64,000 nt of DNA from Bugula neritina (taxonomy: Eukaryota > Bryozoa > Gymnolaemata > Cheilostomatida > Bugulidae), in contig OZ037767.1 of assembly GCA_964035545.1 (NCBI GenBank), forward strand, positions 14,551,998 through 14,615,997, given 5' to 3'. The position numbers and the translations under genes were made by a program. The notes under the pieces are model-generated. The model did no database searches. It saw only the letters and a list, made by a program, of their open reading frames with translations, and was not told where the DNA came from. Positions 35,301-47,300 of this stretch are shown here, piece after piece. Each line of letters opens with the position of its first letter. The first letter of the stretch is position 1.

Positions 35301-38300
35301 CAGTCTCTAATACGTCTGCAACTGGTCATGTGATCAGTCTCTATTACGTCTGCAACTGGTCATGTGATCAGTCTCTAATACGTCTGCAATCGGTCATGTG
35401 ATCAGTCTCTAATACGTCTGCAACTGGTCATGTGATCAGTCTCTAATACGTCTGCACCTGGTCATGTGACTAAAGCTCTACTCTAAAATGTATTTTCTAC
35501 TTACAGATTCACAGAGAAAGGAAATCTGGAAATCATGCTCTTCACATTACAAAGTCAAATGCGAGCCAACAACCAGAAGCCCTACCTGCCCAAGGAGGGT
35601 AAGCTGATATCAGATATCAACAAGGCGTGGGAGTCGCTGGAGAGAGCCGAGCATGAGAGAGAGTTGGCGTTGAGAGAGGAGCTCATCAGGTGAGTCGTAC
35701 CATCTGCTTGTTCCCGTAGGGGGAGGTAACTCCTGACGTATCCAGTCATTGTGTTTATATACTATATGCAGGTAAGTTATTCTCTGTCTGATTATGTACT
35801 ACACGCAGGTAAATTATTCTCTATATGTTTATATGCTACAGGCAGGAGAAGCTGAACTTGCTGGCTACTAGATTCGACAAGAAGGCTGGCATGAGGGAAA
35901 TCTGGCTCAGTGAGAATCAAAAGCTCGTTTCGCAGGTAAGCATCTCCCTTAGATCAGACTCGGACTAACAAACTGGCTCTGATGCTGTACTGGTGTGTCT
36001 ATGTTGAGTCGTGCTGTTTCAGGACAATTTCGGATATGACATGGGAGCTGTAGAGGCAGCCACAAAGAAACACGAGACATTTGAGACAGACATCAATGCT
36101 TATGAGGAGAGAGTGCAGGCGGTGGTAGCTGTGGCCTATGAGCTGGAGCAGGAACGTTACCACGACATCCTCCGCATCAATGCCAGGTAGTTGTCAGTGC
36201 TAAGTGTCAGTGCTTGGCAGGTGTCAGTACTTGACAGGCTTGGCAGGTGTCAGTGCTTGACAGATGTCAGTACTTGACAGGCTTGCCAGGTATCAGTGCT
36301 TGACAGATGTCAGTACTTGACAGGCTTGCCAGGTATCAGTGCTTGGCAGGTGTCAGCAGGTGCCAGTGCTAGATAGACATTGGGGTCGTGCAGAATTGTA
36401 GTTGGTATTTTTAGATATCTTTAGATTCTTCGTTTACTTCATAGGTCATCAAAAAGTTGGTATGGTAAATGAATTCACAGCGCAGTGAGTTGTCTCTTTC
36501 ATCTGCACAATAAGATTGTCATTACCACGTTAATAATGTTACCTGCGACTTTAGGAAGGAGAATGTTCTCAGACTATGGAACTTCCTGTTGGAGCTGCTC
36601 AGAGCTCGACGTACCCGTCTGGAACTCACCCTCCAGATACAGAGAATATTCCAGGAGATGCTCTACCTCCTCGACTGGATGGATGAGATCAAGCTCCGCC
36701 TCCTCTCAGAAGATTTCGGCAAACACCTGATGGGCGTGGAGGACCTGCTGCAGAAACACACGCTGATGGAGGCCGACATGAAGGTGCTCGGTGAGCGGGT
36801 GGAGACCGTCAATAGTTCAGCCACTAGATTCGTCACGTGTGACGATGAGGACTTCCAGAGCCTCACCCCGTCTGACTACAAGGTAACTCGGGCTATTTAC
36901 GAGTGGACGCAGGCTATTTTATAATTTTCATTATCTCCATCTTTTGTTGCTAAAGTTTGAAGTTGAAGGAAAAGATTTTAGAGAGCTGAGCTATTTATAG
37001 ATACTGTTTGAGTAGTGACTTTATCTGACTCAAATGACTGAATGTATTGTCTTTCTTTGTAGCCTTGCGATCCTCAGATTGTTGTGGAGCGTCAGAAGAG
37101 CCTCACAGATGCCTACGAGGAACTCCTCTACCTAGCCTCTCGCAGACGAGAGCAACTAGAAGCTTCCAGATCTCTCTGGCAGTTCTTCTGGGATGCCACA
37201 GACGAGGAGGGCTGGATCAAAGAGAAGGTAGGGGGAGGGGGGAGTACTCCGGGGGAGGGGGCAGTACTCCGCAGAGATATCACTCACTAAGTTGGAATAC
37301 GGAGATCTAGTTGTTACAGCGCATTATATTTAAGTCTAACATGCTAGCGGTGATGTGTTGAGCTCTCACTCAAAGCATCTCTAGTGTGTCTGTCCCTTTG
37401 CCATTGAGCTCTCAACTAGCTCACATGTATAGTAAATAGTGAAAGAGAGGAGAGAGCATTGTATGCTGTGTTGTGTTGTTACAGGAGCAGCTCATGTCTT
37501 CACCAGATCTCGGCCATGATCTAACTTCAGTCAACCTCCTCCTCACCAAACACAGAGCTAACGAGGACGAGATAGCTGCCAGAGGTCAAAGGTTAGAAGG
37601 GGTCAAGGCTGAAGGTAATGCCCTCATAGAGGCCGACTCCTTCGGCGCTGAGAAAATACAAGGTGAGTGTTTGACATTGTCTGGTCACGTGTGCTGATAG
37701 GTTTAATGTTGTCTGTTCACGTGTGCAGGGAGATTTAATCTTGTCTGATCACACATGTACTGATAGGTTTGACATTGTTTTTCCTGCCCTTGTGTAGCCC
37801 GACTCGATGAAGTGGACAACCAGTGGCAAAACCTGGTGGACCTGGCCAACCTGCGTAAGCAGAGACTGAATGAGGCGGTGGATTTCTACCAGTTCTTTGC
37901 TGACGCTGATGACGTGGACCACTGGATGGTGGACACCTTGCAGATCGTCTCCAGTGATGACGTTGGCAGGGATGAGGCCAACACACAGAGCCTTATCAAA
38001 AACCACAAGGTATGGCTTTATACCTCACTGACACTTTATGACACTTTTAGGCATTTCCTGACACTTTAGCGACACTATGTTGACGCCTTGTTAGTTGACA
38101 CTTTAATGGCACCTTGTTAGTATATTACTGGCATTTTACTGACACCGGAATGGCACCATTCTGACACTTTGTTAACACCATGTTGACATTGTTTTGGCAC
38201 TTTGTTGACATATTACTGACACCTTATTGTCACCTTGTTGACACCTTGTTGACTGCTGTGATGTTGTTGACAGGATGTTTGTGATGAGCTCAACAACTAC

Positions 38301-41300
38301 TCCACAGTGGTAGATGGACTCTACGCCCAGGCCAACGAGCTCGGAGAGCAGGAGAAGGAAAACGCCGAAGTAGCTGGTAGACTTGCCTCCATCAGCACCC
38401 GCTACAAGAACCTTCTTGAGCTGGCTGAGCTGAGGGACCAGAGGCTAAAGGACGCTCTCAGTCTATACAAGTTCTACAACGATGCTGACAATGTGGACAA
38501 CTGGATAGGAGAGAAGGTATGCACTCTCTCCACTCAGTTTAATGTGTCAGCTGTGAATGCCTATGCTGCTGATAATCTTCTCTCATGTGTGACTCGACTG
38601 ACTCATTTCTGTGCTCTCTGCAGATTGTCTTCTTGCAATCTCTGGAGCCAACGCCAGACGCCGAAGAACTGGCCGTGGTGAAGCAAAGATTCGACACTTT
38701 TGAGAAGGAAATGAACTTAGCAGAAGGCAAAGGTAGGCATACTTGGTGTGACTTAGTGCTTGCCTTATTAGTTCTTTTTATAAAATATGACATCTAGGGA
38801 GCATGCTCTTGGGGCACCTGTTTGTATTGTCCGTGCTTGCCCATGTGACTTCATGTTTTAATTTTCTGTGTTTTTGTTTGGAGGATTTACTAAGGCAGCT
38901 GGTGAGTATTTACTTAGCTAAGTTTGTGACCATCTTCTAATCTCACTCTAAGGCGACTGTCATTTCAGTTTGTTCCGTTTGTTGCTTTGATTTTCCTTCC
39001 GGATTACTCCTACACATCTTGTTGAAAAGAGTAAAGATTTTGAACACAACTTATTACATATTCTTATACTCTCAGCTTTCTAATCATAATAGTCACTGCA
39101 ATTTTTCCGGGCACATGAAATAGTTGCTAGCAGACGTATAGCAGTATGACACATATACTACTAGCAGACGTATAGCAGTATGACACATGTACTATTAGCA
39201 GACGTATAGCAGTATGGCACATATGTACTATTAGCAGACGTATAGCAGTATGACACACATGTACTATTAGCAGACGTATAGCAGTATGACACATGTACTA
39301 TTAGCAGACGTATAGCAGTATGACACATGTACTATTAGCAGACGTATAGCAGTATGACACATGTACTATTAGCAGACGTATAGCAGTATGACATATGTAC
39401 TATTAGCAGACGTATAGCAGTATGACACATGTACTATTAGCAGACATATAGCAGTATGACACATGTACTATTAGCAGACATATAGCAGTATGACACATGT
39501 ACTATTAGCAGACGTATAGCAGTATGACACATGTACTATTAGCAGACGTATTGCAGTATGACACATATGTACTATTAGCAGACGTATAGAAATTGTTGTG
39601 ACATAAACATGGCTAACCAATGTTGCTTTGTGTTGGCTAAATTCAGCAATCACCTGCATAAAGATGTCAGAGTTGACACTGGGCTGTATTGCATTACGTA
39701 GTGTCATAGTTTACATTCCTGACACCTGCATTTCCTTGTCTTCAGTTGACACTGTCAATCAACAAGCCAAACAGCTGATAGACTCGGACCACCCAAGTAA
39801 CGAGGAGATCATAACCAGAAGAGATGAGCTCAACTCCAACTGGGATAAACTTCAGCAGCTACTCAACACCAAGAGAGACGCTCTAGAAGCTTCCTCCGGG
39901 CTCTGCAACTTCCACATTGACGTCAACGAAACAATGGTTTGTCTGCCATAATGTACTCTATCCTGTCCTTTAAAGATGGTTGTAGTTGGCGTCTTGTCGT
40001 GTCCGGTACACACATAGCACTTGTGTTACAGACGTGGATCTGTGAGAAGATGAAAGTCGTAGAGTCGACAGACGAGCTGGGAGACGACCTTGCAGGGGTC
40101 ATGGCTCTCCAGAGACGTTTAGCCGGTATGCAGAAGGATCTGGACGCCATACAGTCTAAGGTAGGCACCCTGTAGTCAGCGTGAGATATTATTAGCTGTG
40201 TCCGCTTTCTGCTTTCTCTATTGGCAGCGTGTCTCTTATCAGTTGGCTGACTACTTATTTAGATTAATAGAATGCAAGAAGAAGCGGATAGCATGTGTGA
40301 TACTGCGCCCACCTCCACTACTGACGGGGTATAAATGTGTACTAGCTATCCTGTATTGTAACTGTCCGTGTGTGGCAGGGGTGCTGTTGTATAGTCGGTG
40401 TTGATGGCATAGTTTGAGTTTGTGCCGGTCACATGATCAGGTGGTCATGTAATTGGTGGGGAAAGAGGTGCACTGGTGACTCATTTCTCTCTGTCACGTT
40501 TGCCTGCTGCGGCTGATTTCAGACTATGTGTATACAACTAGTTGGCCTGGAGTTGTCTGCCCTCTCCTCATGGGTTTCCAGTGTGTCCGCATGGTAGTCA
40601 GTGGTAGCTCTTACTAATCAGGTTTATGATGCACTAACACTGATGTTTATTGGTCACTTTGGGTTATCCTAACTGTGGATATTAATATTCCAATAAATTT
40701 ACTATGTCGGTGTTGGGCAGTTGGAGTTATATACTCTATAATACATAATATATGCTGTACAGTAAGCACTTGTAGCAGCTGCATCGTTAAAGAAAATTTA
40801 GTGGCTTGTGTTTTAAAGATTTCTTTTTTCAAAACAAGTTATGGTCAAGCAAAACACAAACCGTATTCTCATCTGAAGTTCATTTAATGGTATTGAGGCA
40901 TGAGTTATTGAAATTTCTTTTCTACATGGAATTTGCATTTGTATCTTGAAATCTTTGCCTGAAGAAGTTGGTTTGTTGTGGTTTAGCTGGGAACTTAGCG
41001 TGTGTTCAGGTGTTGTTGGTACGGGGCGTGTCTAAACGTCTCATCACTTGCCCGTGTCTTTACAGGTCACTAATTTAGAGGAGTCGGCCGATAAGATAGC
41101 AGAAGAGCACCCAGTAGAGGCGGAGAATGTGAAAAAACAACTTTCAGACATCAACACAGCTTGGGATGAGCTCAAACTGATGGTAAGTACATCACAGTAA
41201 CCATGGTAACACGCAAGGTAACCATGGTAACAGTGTGAGGTAACAGTGTGAGGTAACCATGGTAACTGGGTGAGGCAACAGTGTGAGATAACCATGGTAA

Positions 41301-44300
41301 CCATGTGAGGTTGCTATGGTAGCCATATATACTTTCTGCAGACCCACCAGGTGTAACCTTACTCTAGACTAAGCTCTCTGTTTGTAGCTCAAGTCCCGTG
41401 AGGAGAGACTAGGTGAAGCCTCTGAACTCCAGCATTTCCTCCAGAACCTCGACCACTTCCAGAAATGGCTGTCGGACACACAGACAGCCGTGGCCAGCGA
41501 GGACTCACCCTCCAGTCTGACTGACGCCGAGAGACTCCTGGCACAGCACGCTCAGATCAGAGACGACATTGACCAGATGGCGCCCGAGTACGCCCAGCTG
41601 CAGGAGTTCGGGGCCAAGGTGGGCCACAGTCTAATTGCTGACACCCTTTTGGTGTTAGTGCTTTACTCATGTTTAGGTCATTTTACTTCATTTAGTATAC
41701 ATCAGCAAATTATGGCCAAAATTTACAGTTCGCTCAAAATTCGTGAAAATTTGCTCCATGGAGTAATGTTATGTGCTGATTTCAACTATGCATAGCAAGA
41801 AAGGCTGGGAAGTGGTCCTGGAACACAATGCCATTGTCATATTAGCTAGATATATATGTGCGGACTGTGATGAAAAAACCATCACAATCCATATATCCTA
41901 ATTTACTAAAAAGAAGGTCAAACATAGAAAATAAATGAATAAATAAAAATTAGAAAAAAGCTTAGTTATTTATTTATTGACATGTTATTATTTTTGGGTA
42001 AAAAATGTATATAATAGCAGCTAAATTGTGAAAAATAGCTAAAAAAAACTAGAGATATCGATTGTGTACTAAATTAGGTAAAATGATCAATTTACATGAT
42101 GCTTGTTTGATGGTTTCACGTGTTGTAGTGAACATACCAAATTACTATGCATGTTGTGTATCGCATAGTTTACTATATGTTGGAGTTATCTCTCCTGACT
42201 ACTGCATCCACAGTATGTGTTACCAGGTAACGGCCAACCAAACAGACGACCAGCACATGTTCCTGGCCCACCGGCTGGCTGCCCTGGAGGAGGGATGGAA
42301 CGACCTCCAGCAGATGTGGGAGAACAAGCAGGCCGGCCTCGACCAGAGCCTCAAGGAGCAGATCTTCTTGAGGGACGCCACCCAGTCTGACATCCTGCTG
42401 AACCAACAGGAACACCTGCTATCCAAAGAGGAAGTGCCGGTAGGTGTCATGGCCGCCCTCGCTGAACATGTGACCGTTGAATTTCATCTGATGGTTTTTA
42501 ATTCTGTGAAATATTTTCAAATCATCTACTAAATTGTTTGAAGTGCCTGAATTCTGTAAGGCAGTAACCCTACCCTATATTATATAGGGTAGGGTTGTGA
42601 CCCTTTAGGTGAAACTATGCTGTGTCATAGCTGAAGTTAATGTGTGGGTGAATAGCTAGTCATGGACTTTGTATCTGTTTATGTTTAGAGTACAAGAGAT
42701 GATGGACAGGTAATAATAATAAAACTCAGTACTTTATACATAACTTCTCATATCTAGCAGTCTGTGTATGTATCTACTGCGTCTGCGTTCTTATCCGCGT
42801 CTGCATTTAGTATGTGTAGCCTCAGTTAGAGCAAGCATAGCCTGCCTGCATTTTATTACTAGCGCATCTCATGTACCTCCCGCATTTGACCATCTGTAGA
42901 AGTCATACTAACTTAACTGTGACTGAGCCATCAACTAAGAATATACTAGTGACTGTAGTACTGAGTACTAGTTACTAAGATACTGAGTACTAGTGACTAA
43001 GATACTGAGTACTAGTGACTGTAGTACTGAGTACTAGTTACTGTAGTACTGAGTACTAGTGACTGTAGTACTCAGTACTAGTGACTGTAGTACTGAGTAC
43101 TAGTTACTGTAGTACTGAGTACTAGTTACTGTAGTACTGAGTACTAGTTACTGTAGTACTGAGTACTAGTTACTGTAGTACTGAGTACTAGTTACTGTAG
43201 TACTGAGTACTAGTTACTGAAATACTAGATTACTGTAATAAGGTTCTCACTCTTGCAATTTATACTGTCACTATAACATTCTGGTAGTATTACTGCTACT
43301 CGTAACAGTAATACTACCATGTCATACTACTACTATATCTGACTGACTGTCACTGCATATAGTATCACTGAGTTTCACCTCCACATCTCTGTGACTAACT
43401 GAAATACATCATTCTCTCTCTGTACCAGAGTTCTGGTTCATCTAGTGCCAACATCTGCAAACTCAAGTTGCATGCATGCATAGTTCTGCTGTTGTGTTAT
43501 TCTAGAAGTGAGCCTTTTTCATATTGCTTGCGTTTTGCCCTCAACTACTACTCGTCTCGACTTAGTTTCTGTCAGCCAATCAGGCTGTCAGTAAGAATAT
43601 AACCTTTGACCTTCCACAACATATTACGTCTACTAGCCGTAGTTTAGAAGTTATCTTCTCTCATGTTCTTATTTCTAGCATGTGTTAGCATATTCAGTCT
43701 GTCTACGTGCATGTAATAGAGACGTAGTTCCGTGAGTAGTGGTTAGTATTACTAATCTATTGGTCTTATGAGGTCCAAGTGACAGCTCTGTCACAGCGTC
43801 ACTAGCCGAGTAACAGCTGTGTGACAGCGTCACTAGCCTAGTGACGCTGTCCTACCCTCACTACACACCTAATCGTTTTGCAATTCTAGATTCCCCTCAA
43901 CTCAGAATGACAAAAACTGATGGTTGTTAGTTTTTAACTACACACTGCCAAGCTTACAGGGAGTAGATTATCCGAGTTTATGCATAGCTGTACCATCAGC
44001 AGCATGTCATGAAACAGTGAGTGGTGGCCAGCTGTGCTCTAGAGGTGAAGGGGGCGACAGTGCCCCCTAAGGTTCAAACCCCTCCTCACTACACCCCCTG
44101 GTGTCCACATATATGTGTGTAGGTAGAGTCCCTGTTTGTCACGTTGATATCAGTACAGTCACTGTAGTGTATCATACCTTCCCACAGTCCTCTCTGGAAC
44201 AAGCCGAGAATGCTCTGAAGCAGCACGAGGCGTTTATGAAGACGATGGATGCCAATGATGAGAAGATCAACCAGGTGATCCAGTACGCTGACAAGCTGGC

Positions 44301-47300
44301 TGACGAGGGACACTACAACGCTGACAAGGTGAGTGTTGGCTGACAAGGTGAGATCAGGTCAGCTGGTGGAAGCTGCCAGCACAGACCTGTGTATTGTATG
44401 TCCCGGCATGTGTAGCCTTTATATGCTGTGTAACATCTGGACTTGGATAAGTTTAATGAAAATACAGGTCCCGGTTATTGTAATATATAACTAAACTAAA
44501 CTCAAACTTAGATGTTGCCTTGGTTTGTTGTCTACCCAACCGTCTTGTATTTTAGCTGTTCATATTAGGTGCTGATACTAAATACAACCTTGAAGGTCAC
44601 ATCCAGTAGTCTAGTTGGGGAGACAACTCTCTAGTATCTTGTATTCTCACTGCAGCACCAGAAGAGAGCTGAGGATCTGGATGAGAGGAGGAAGGCGAAC
44701 AGAGAGCGTGCTCTGGCTCAGCTGGAGAAGCTGCACGACGCCATCGCCGTGCAGACGTTCCTCGCTGACTGCGACGACCTGGATGAGTGGCTGGAGGAGA
44801 AGATGATTGCCTCTCAAGACGAGACTTACAGGTAAGTTAACTCCCTTGCTGTCCTACTGTACTTACTCTACTTACTCTCACTGTACTTACTTCTCAAACT
44901 GATGATAACAAAGGAATATCCTGTCATGCTGGAGCTAATTTTGTGTGCATTTCCTAGACATAGAAGCTTTACATCTGTAGTATGTAGTATTAATATAATA
45001 TAATATAATAATATAATATAATAGCAACATGTTTTACAGAACTTTTTTGCAGCGATTTATTATTTTGTGAAACGTTACTTTGAAAATGTTCTTCTGCATT
45101 TTGTAGCTAAATATCACTTTATAATAATTTACACCTTCTAAATACCAAACACGGTGCTAACCCACACTATTGTCTTGTAGCAATTATATTGATTCGAGGT
45201 TAGGCAAAGCTGAATTCTTGTTTTTTGGTCTGATTTACGTTATATTTACTATTTCTGTTTCTGTTGACTACGTTTCAGTGTTACGACTTTCTCAAACACT
45301 CCTCTGGTATCCCTTATTTCATGCATTCGGCTGCATTCATCTACCGTACATTGTTCATGTTCGTTGCGTAGTGTGGAGCTCTGAGGAATATACATGTGCT
45401 CTGCTTAACGTGTACAATGAGCTCTCAATATATGTGTGTTTAGAGATGCCAAGAATATCCACAGCAAGTACATGAGACATCAGGCCTTCGAGTCTGAGAT
45501 TGCCGCCAACAAAGCCGTCCTGGAGAAGTTGCAGAAGGACGGAGATGAGTTGATGGAGGAGAAACCAGACAGCCGTGAAGTGGTTAGTTTCTGATTGGTC
45601 ACTTCTTAGTCCTGCACCGTAAACTAGCTTCTCTACTCCTTTACTCTACTTTGGAATTGTGTTCCCTTGTAGCAGAGCTACTGTGGATAAAACTATATAA
45701 TGAGCTTTACTACTTGATTTGGGAGTTATGTCCTCCATAGTGGTTTATATGTTCTAATTTTGTCACAGCTACATGATTCTACTTTTGGAAGTTCTGAAGC
45801 CTGTGCTGGAAATAGTTATGCTGTAAAAGTTGACATGAAACTGTAATTCTTCAGTAAAGTTTTGACAGCAACGAAAGCCTCTAACTAATTATTACAAGAC
45901 CACTTTACGTTGTGTATTAATTTCTACTATTTGTGCGTGCGACTTGTCCTGGACACTGTAATTGGATATTCTGTTTGGGTCGGGTAGGTGGAGCCCCGCG
46001 TGGAGTCCCTGGTCTCGCAATGGCAGGAACTCGAGGCTAACACGAAGGCGAAGGGAGAGAAGCTGTTTGACGCCAACAGACACATTGTGTTCGAGCAGGG
46101 ATGTGACGACGTAGACAGTTATCTGGCAGAGATTGAGAGTCAAATCATTGTAGCCGACGTCGGCACGGACCTCACCACGGTCAACCTCAACCTCAACAAG
46201 CAGAATGTGAGTTCTTTAGACTATCTTTTGATTGGCTGAAGGCAGTCATTCCGGTATATTCTACTGAGTGTGGCTTCATTGCTACACATACAGCCAAAAT
46301 GGTTTTTATTTAATTATATTTTTGTAACTGAGTCATGTTATTGAAAGAAGTGTGAATAAATGTTCTCGTCGACATTAAAATAAGTTTAATAAACAAAATA
46401 TGTATAGACATCAGTGAAGCTTTTGGCTAAATGATTCAATTAGCAATTTATTAGATGGCCACTGGCGGAACAATGGAGCCTGGGTAGTCATAGACCCTTG
46501 TATATGGTGGGATCAAGTGGGATTTTAATGAGGCAAAGTAAGGTTGTGGTGTTGTAGCAACTGGAGAGTGACATAGTCATCAAGAAGGAGCAGCTGAACA
46601 AGCTGGAGAGCGAGGCTGTACAGCTGAAGGACCCAGTGCAGATAGAGGTGATTGAGAAGAGGAAGGTGGCCGTGCAGGAGCGGATCAACGCCCTGGAGGC
46701 CCCCATCCAGGAGAGGAGACGTAACCTGGACAGAGCTAAGAGGGTTCATCAGTTCCTGAGGGACGTGGAGGACGAGAATCTGTGGATACAGGACAGGAAA
46801 CCGATTGCAGAGGATCCGAATGTCGGTAACAGTCTGCAGATGGTGCAGAATCTGCAGAAGAAGAACCAGTCTCTGGCTACAGAGATAGACAACCACGAGC
46901 CCCAGGTGAGCAGCTGTCTTTATACTCTTTATAGTACTGCTCTACTTACTCATAGTACTGCTCTACTTACTCATAGTACTGCTCTACTTACTCACAGTAC
47001 TACTCTACTTACTCATAGTACTAGTCTACTTACTCTTAGTACTAGTCTACTTACTCTTAGTACTACTCTACTTACTCTTAGTACTACTCTTCTTACTCAT
47101 AGTACTACTCTACTTACTCATAGTACTACTCTACTTACTCATAGTACTACTCATAGTACTCACAAACCATCATACACTCATAATTTCATTATTTTCTCTT
47201 ATATTGAAAATCTACTAAAAGGTTTCAACTTGAAAGATTGAATAACGTATTCTTCCATAAATCGAATCTTCTTTTGTAACTCTAAATATACTTTTAGTTA

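Larger units (their letters stand above)
42440..44187 (+). other. Spectrin intron 21
   Basis: Contains a perfect 14-bp-arm hairpin (42566-42596), a 22-bp minisatellite (42940-43215) and otherwise unassigned sequence. No exon in frame was seen. Confidence 0.6.

Noticed and set aside
35036-35470. CRISPR-like series of direct repeats
   Set aside because: Copies are contiguous without unique spacers, the locus is intronic and the genome is animal; this is a minisatellite.
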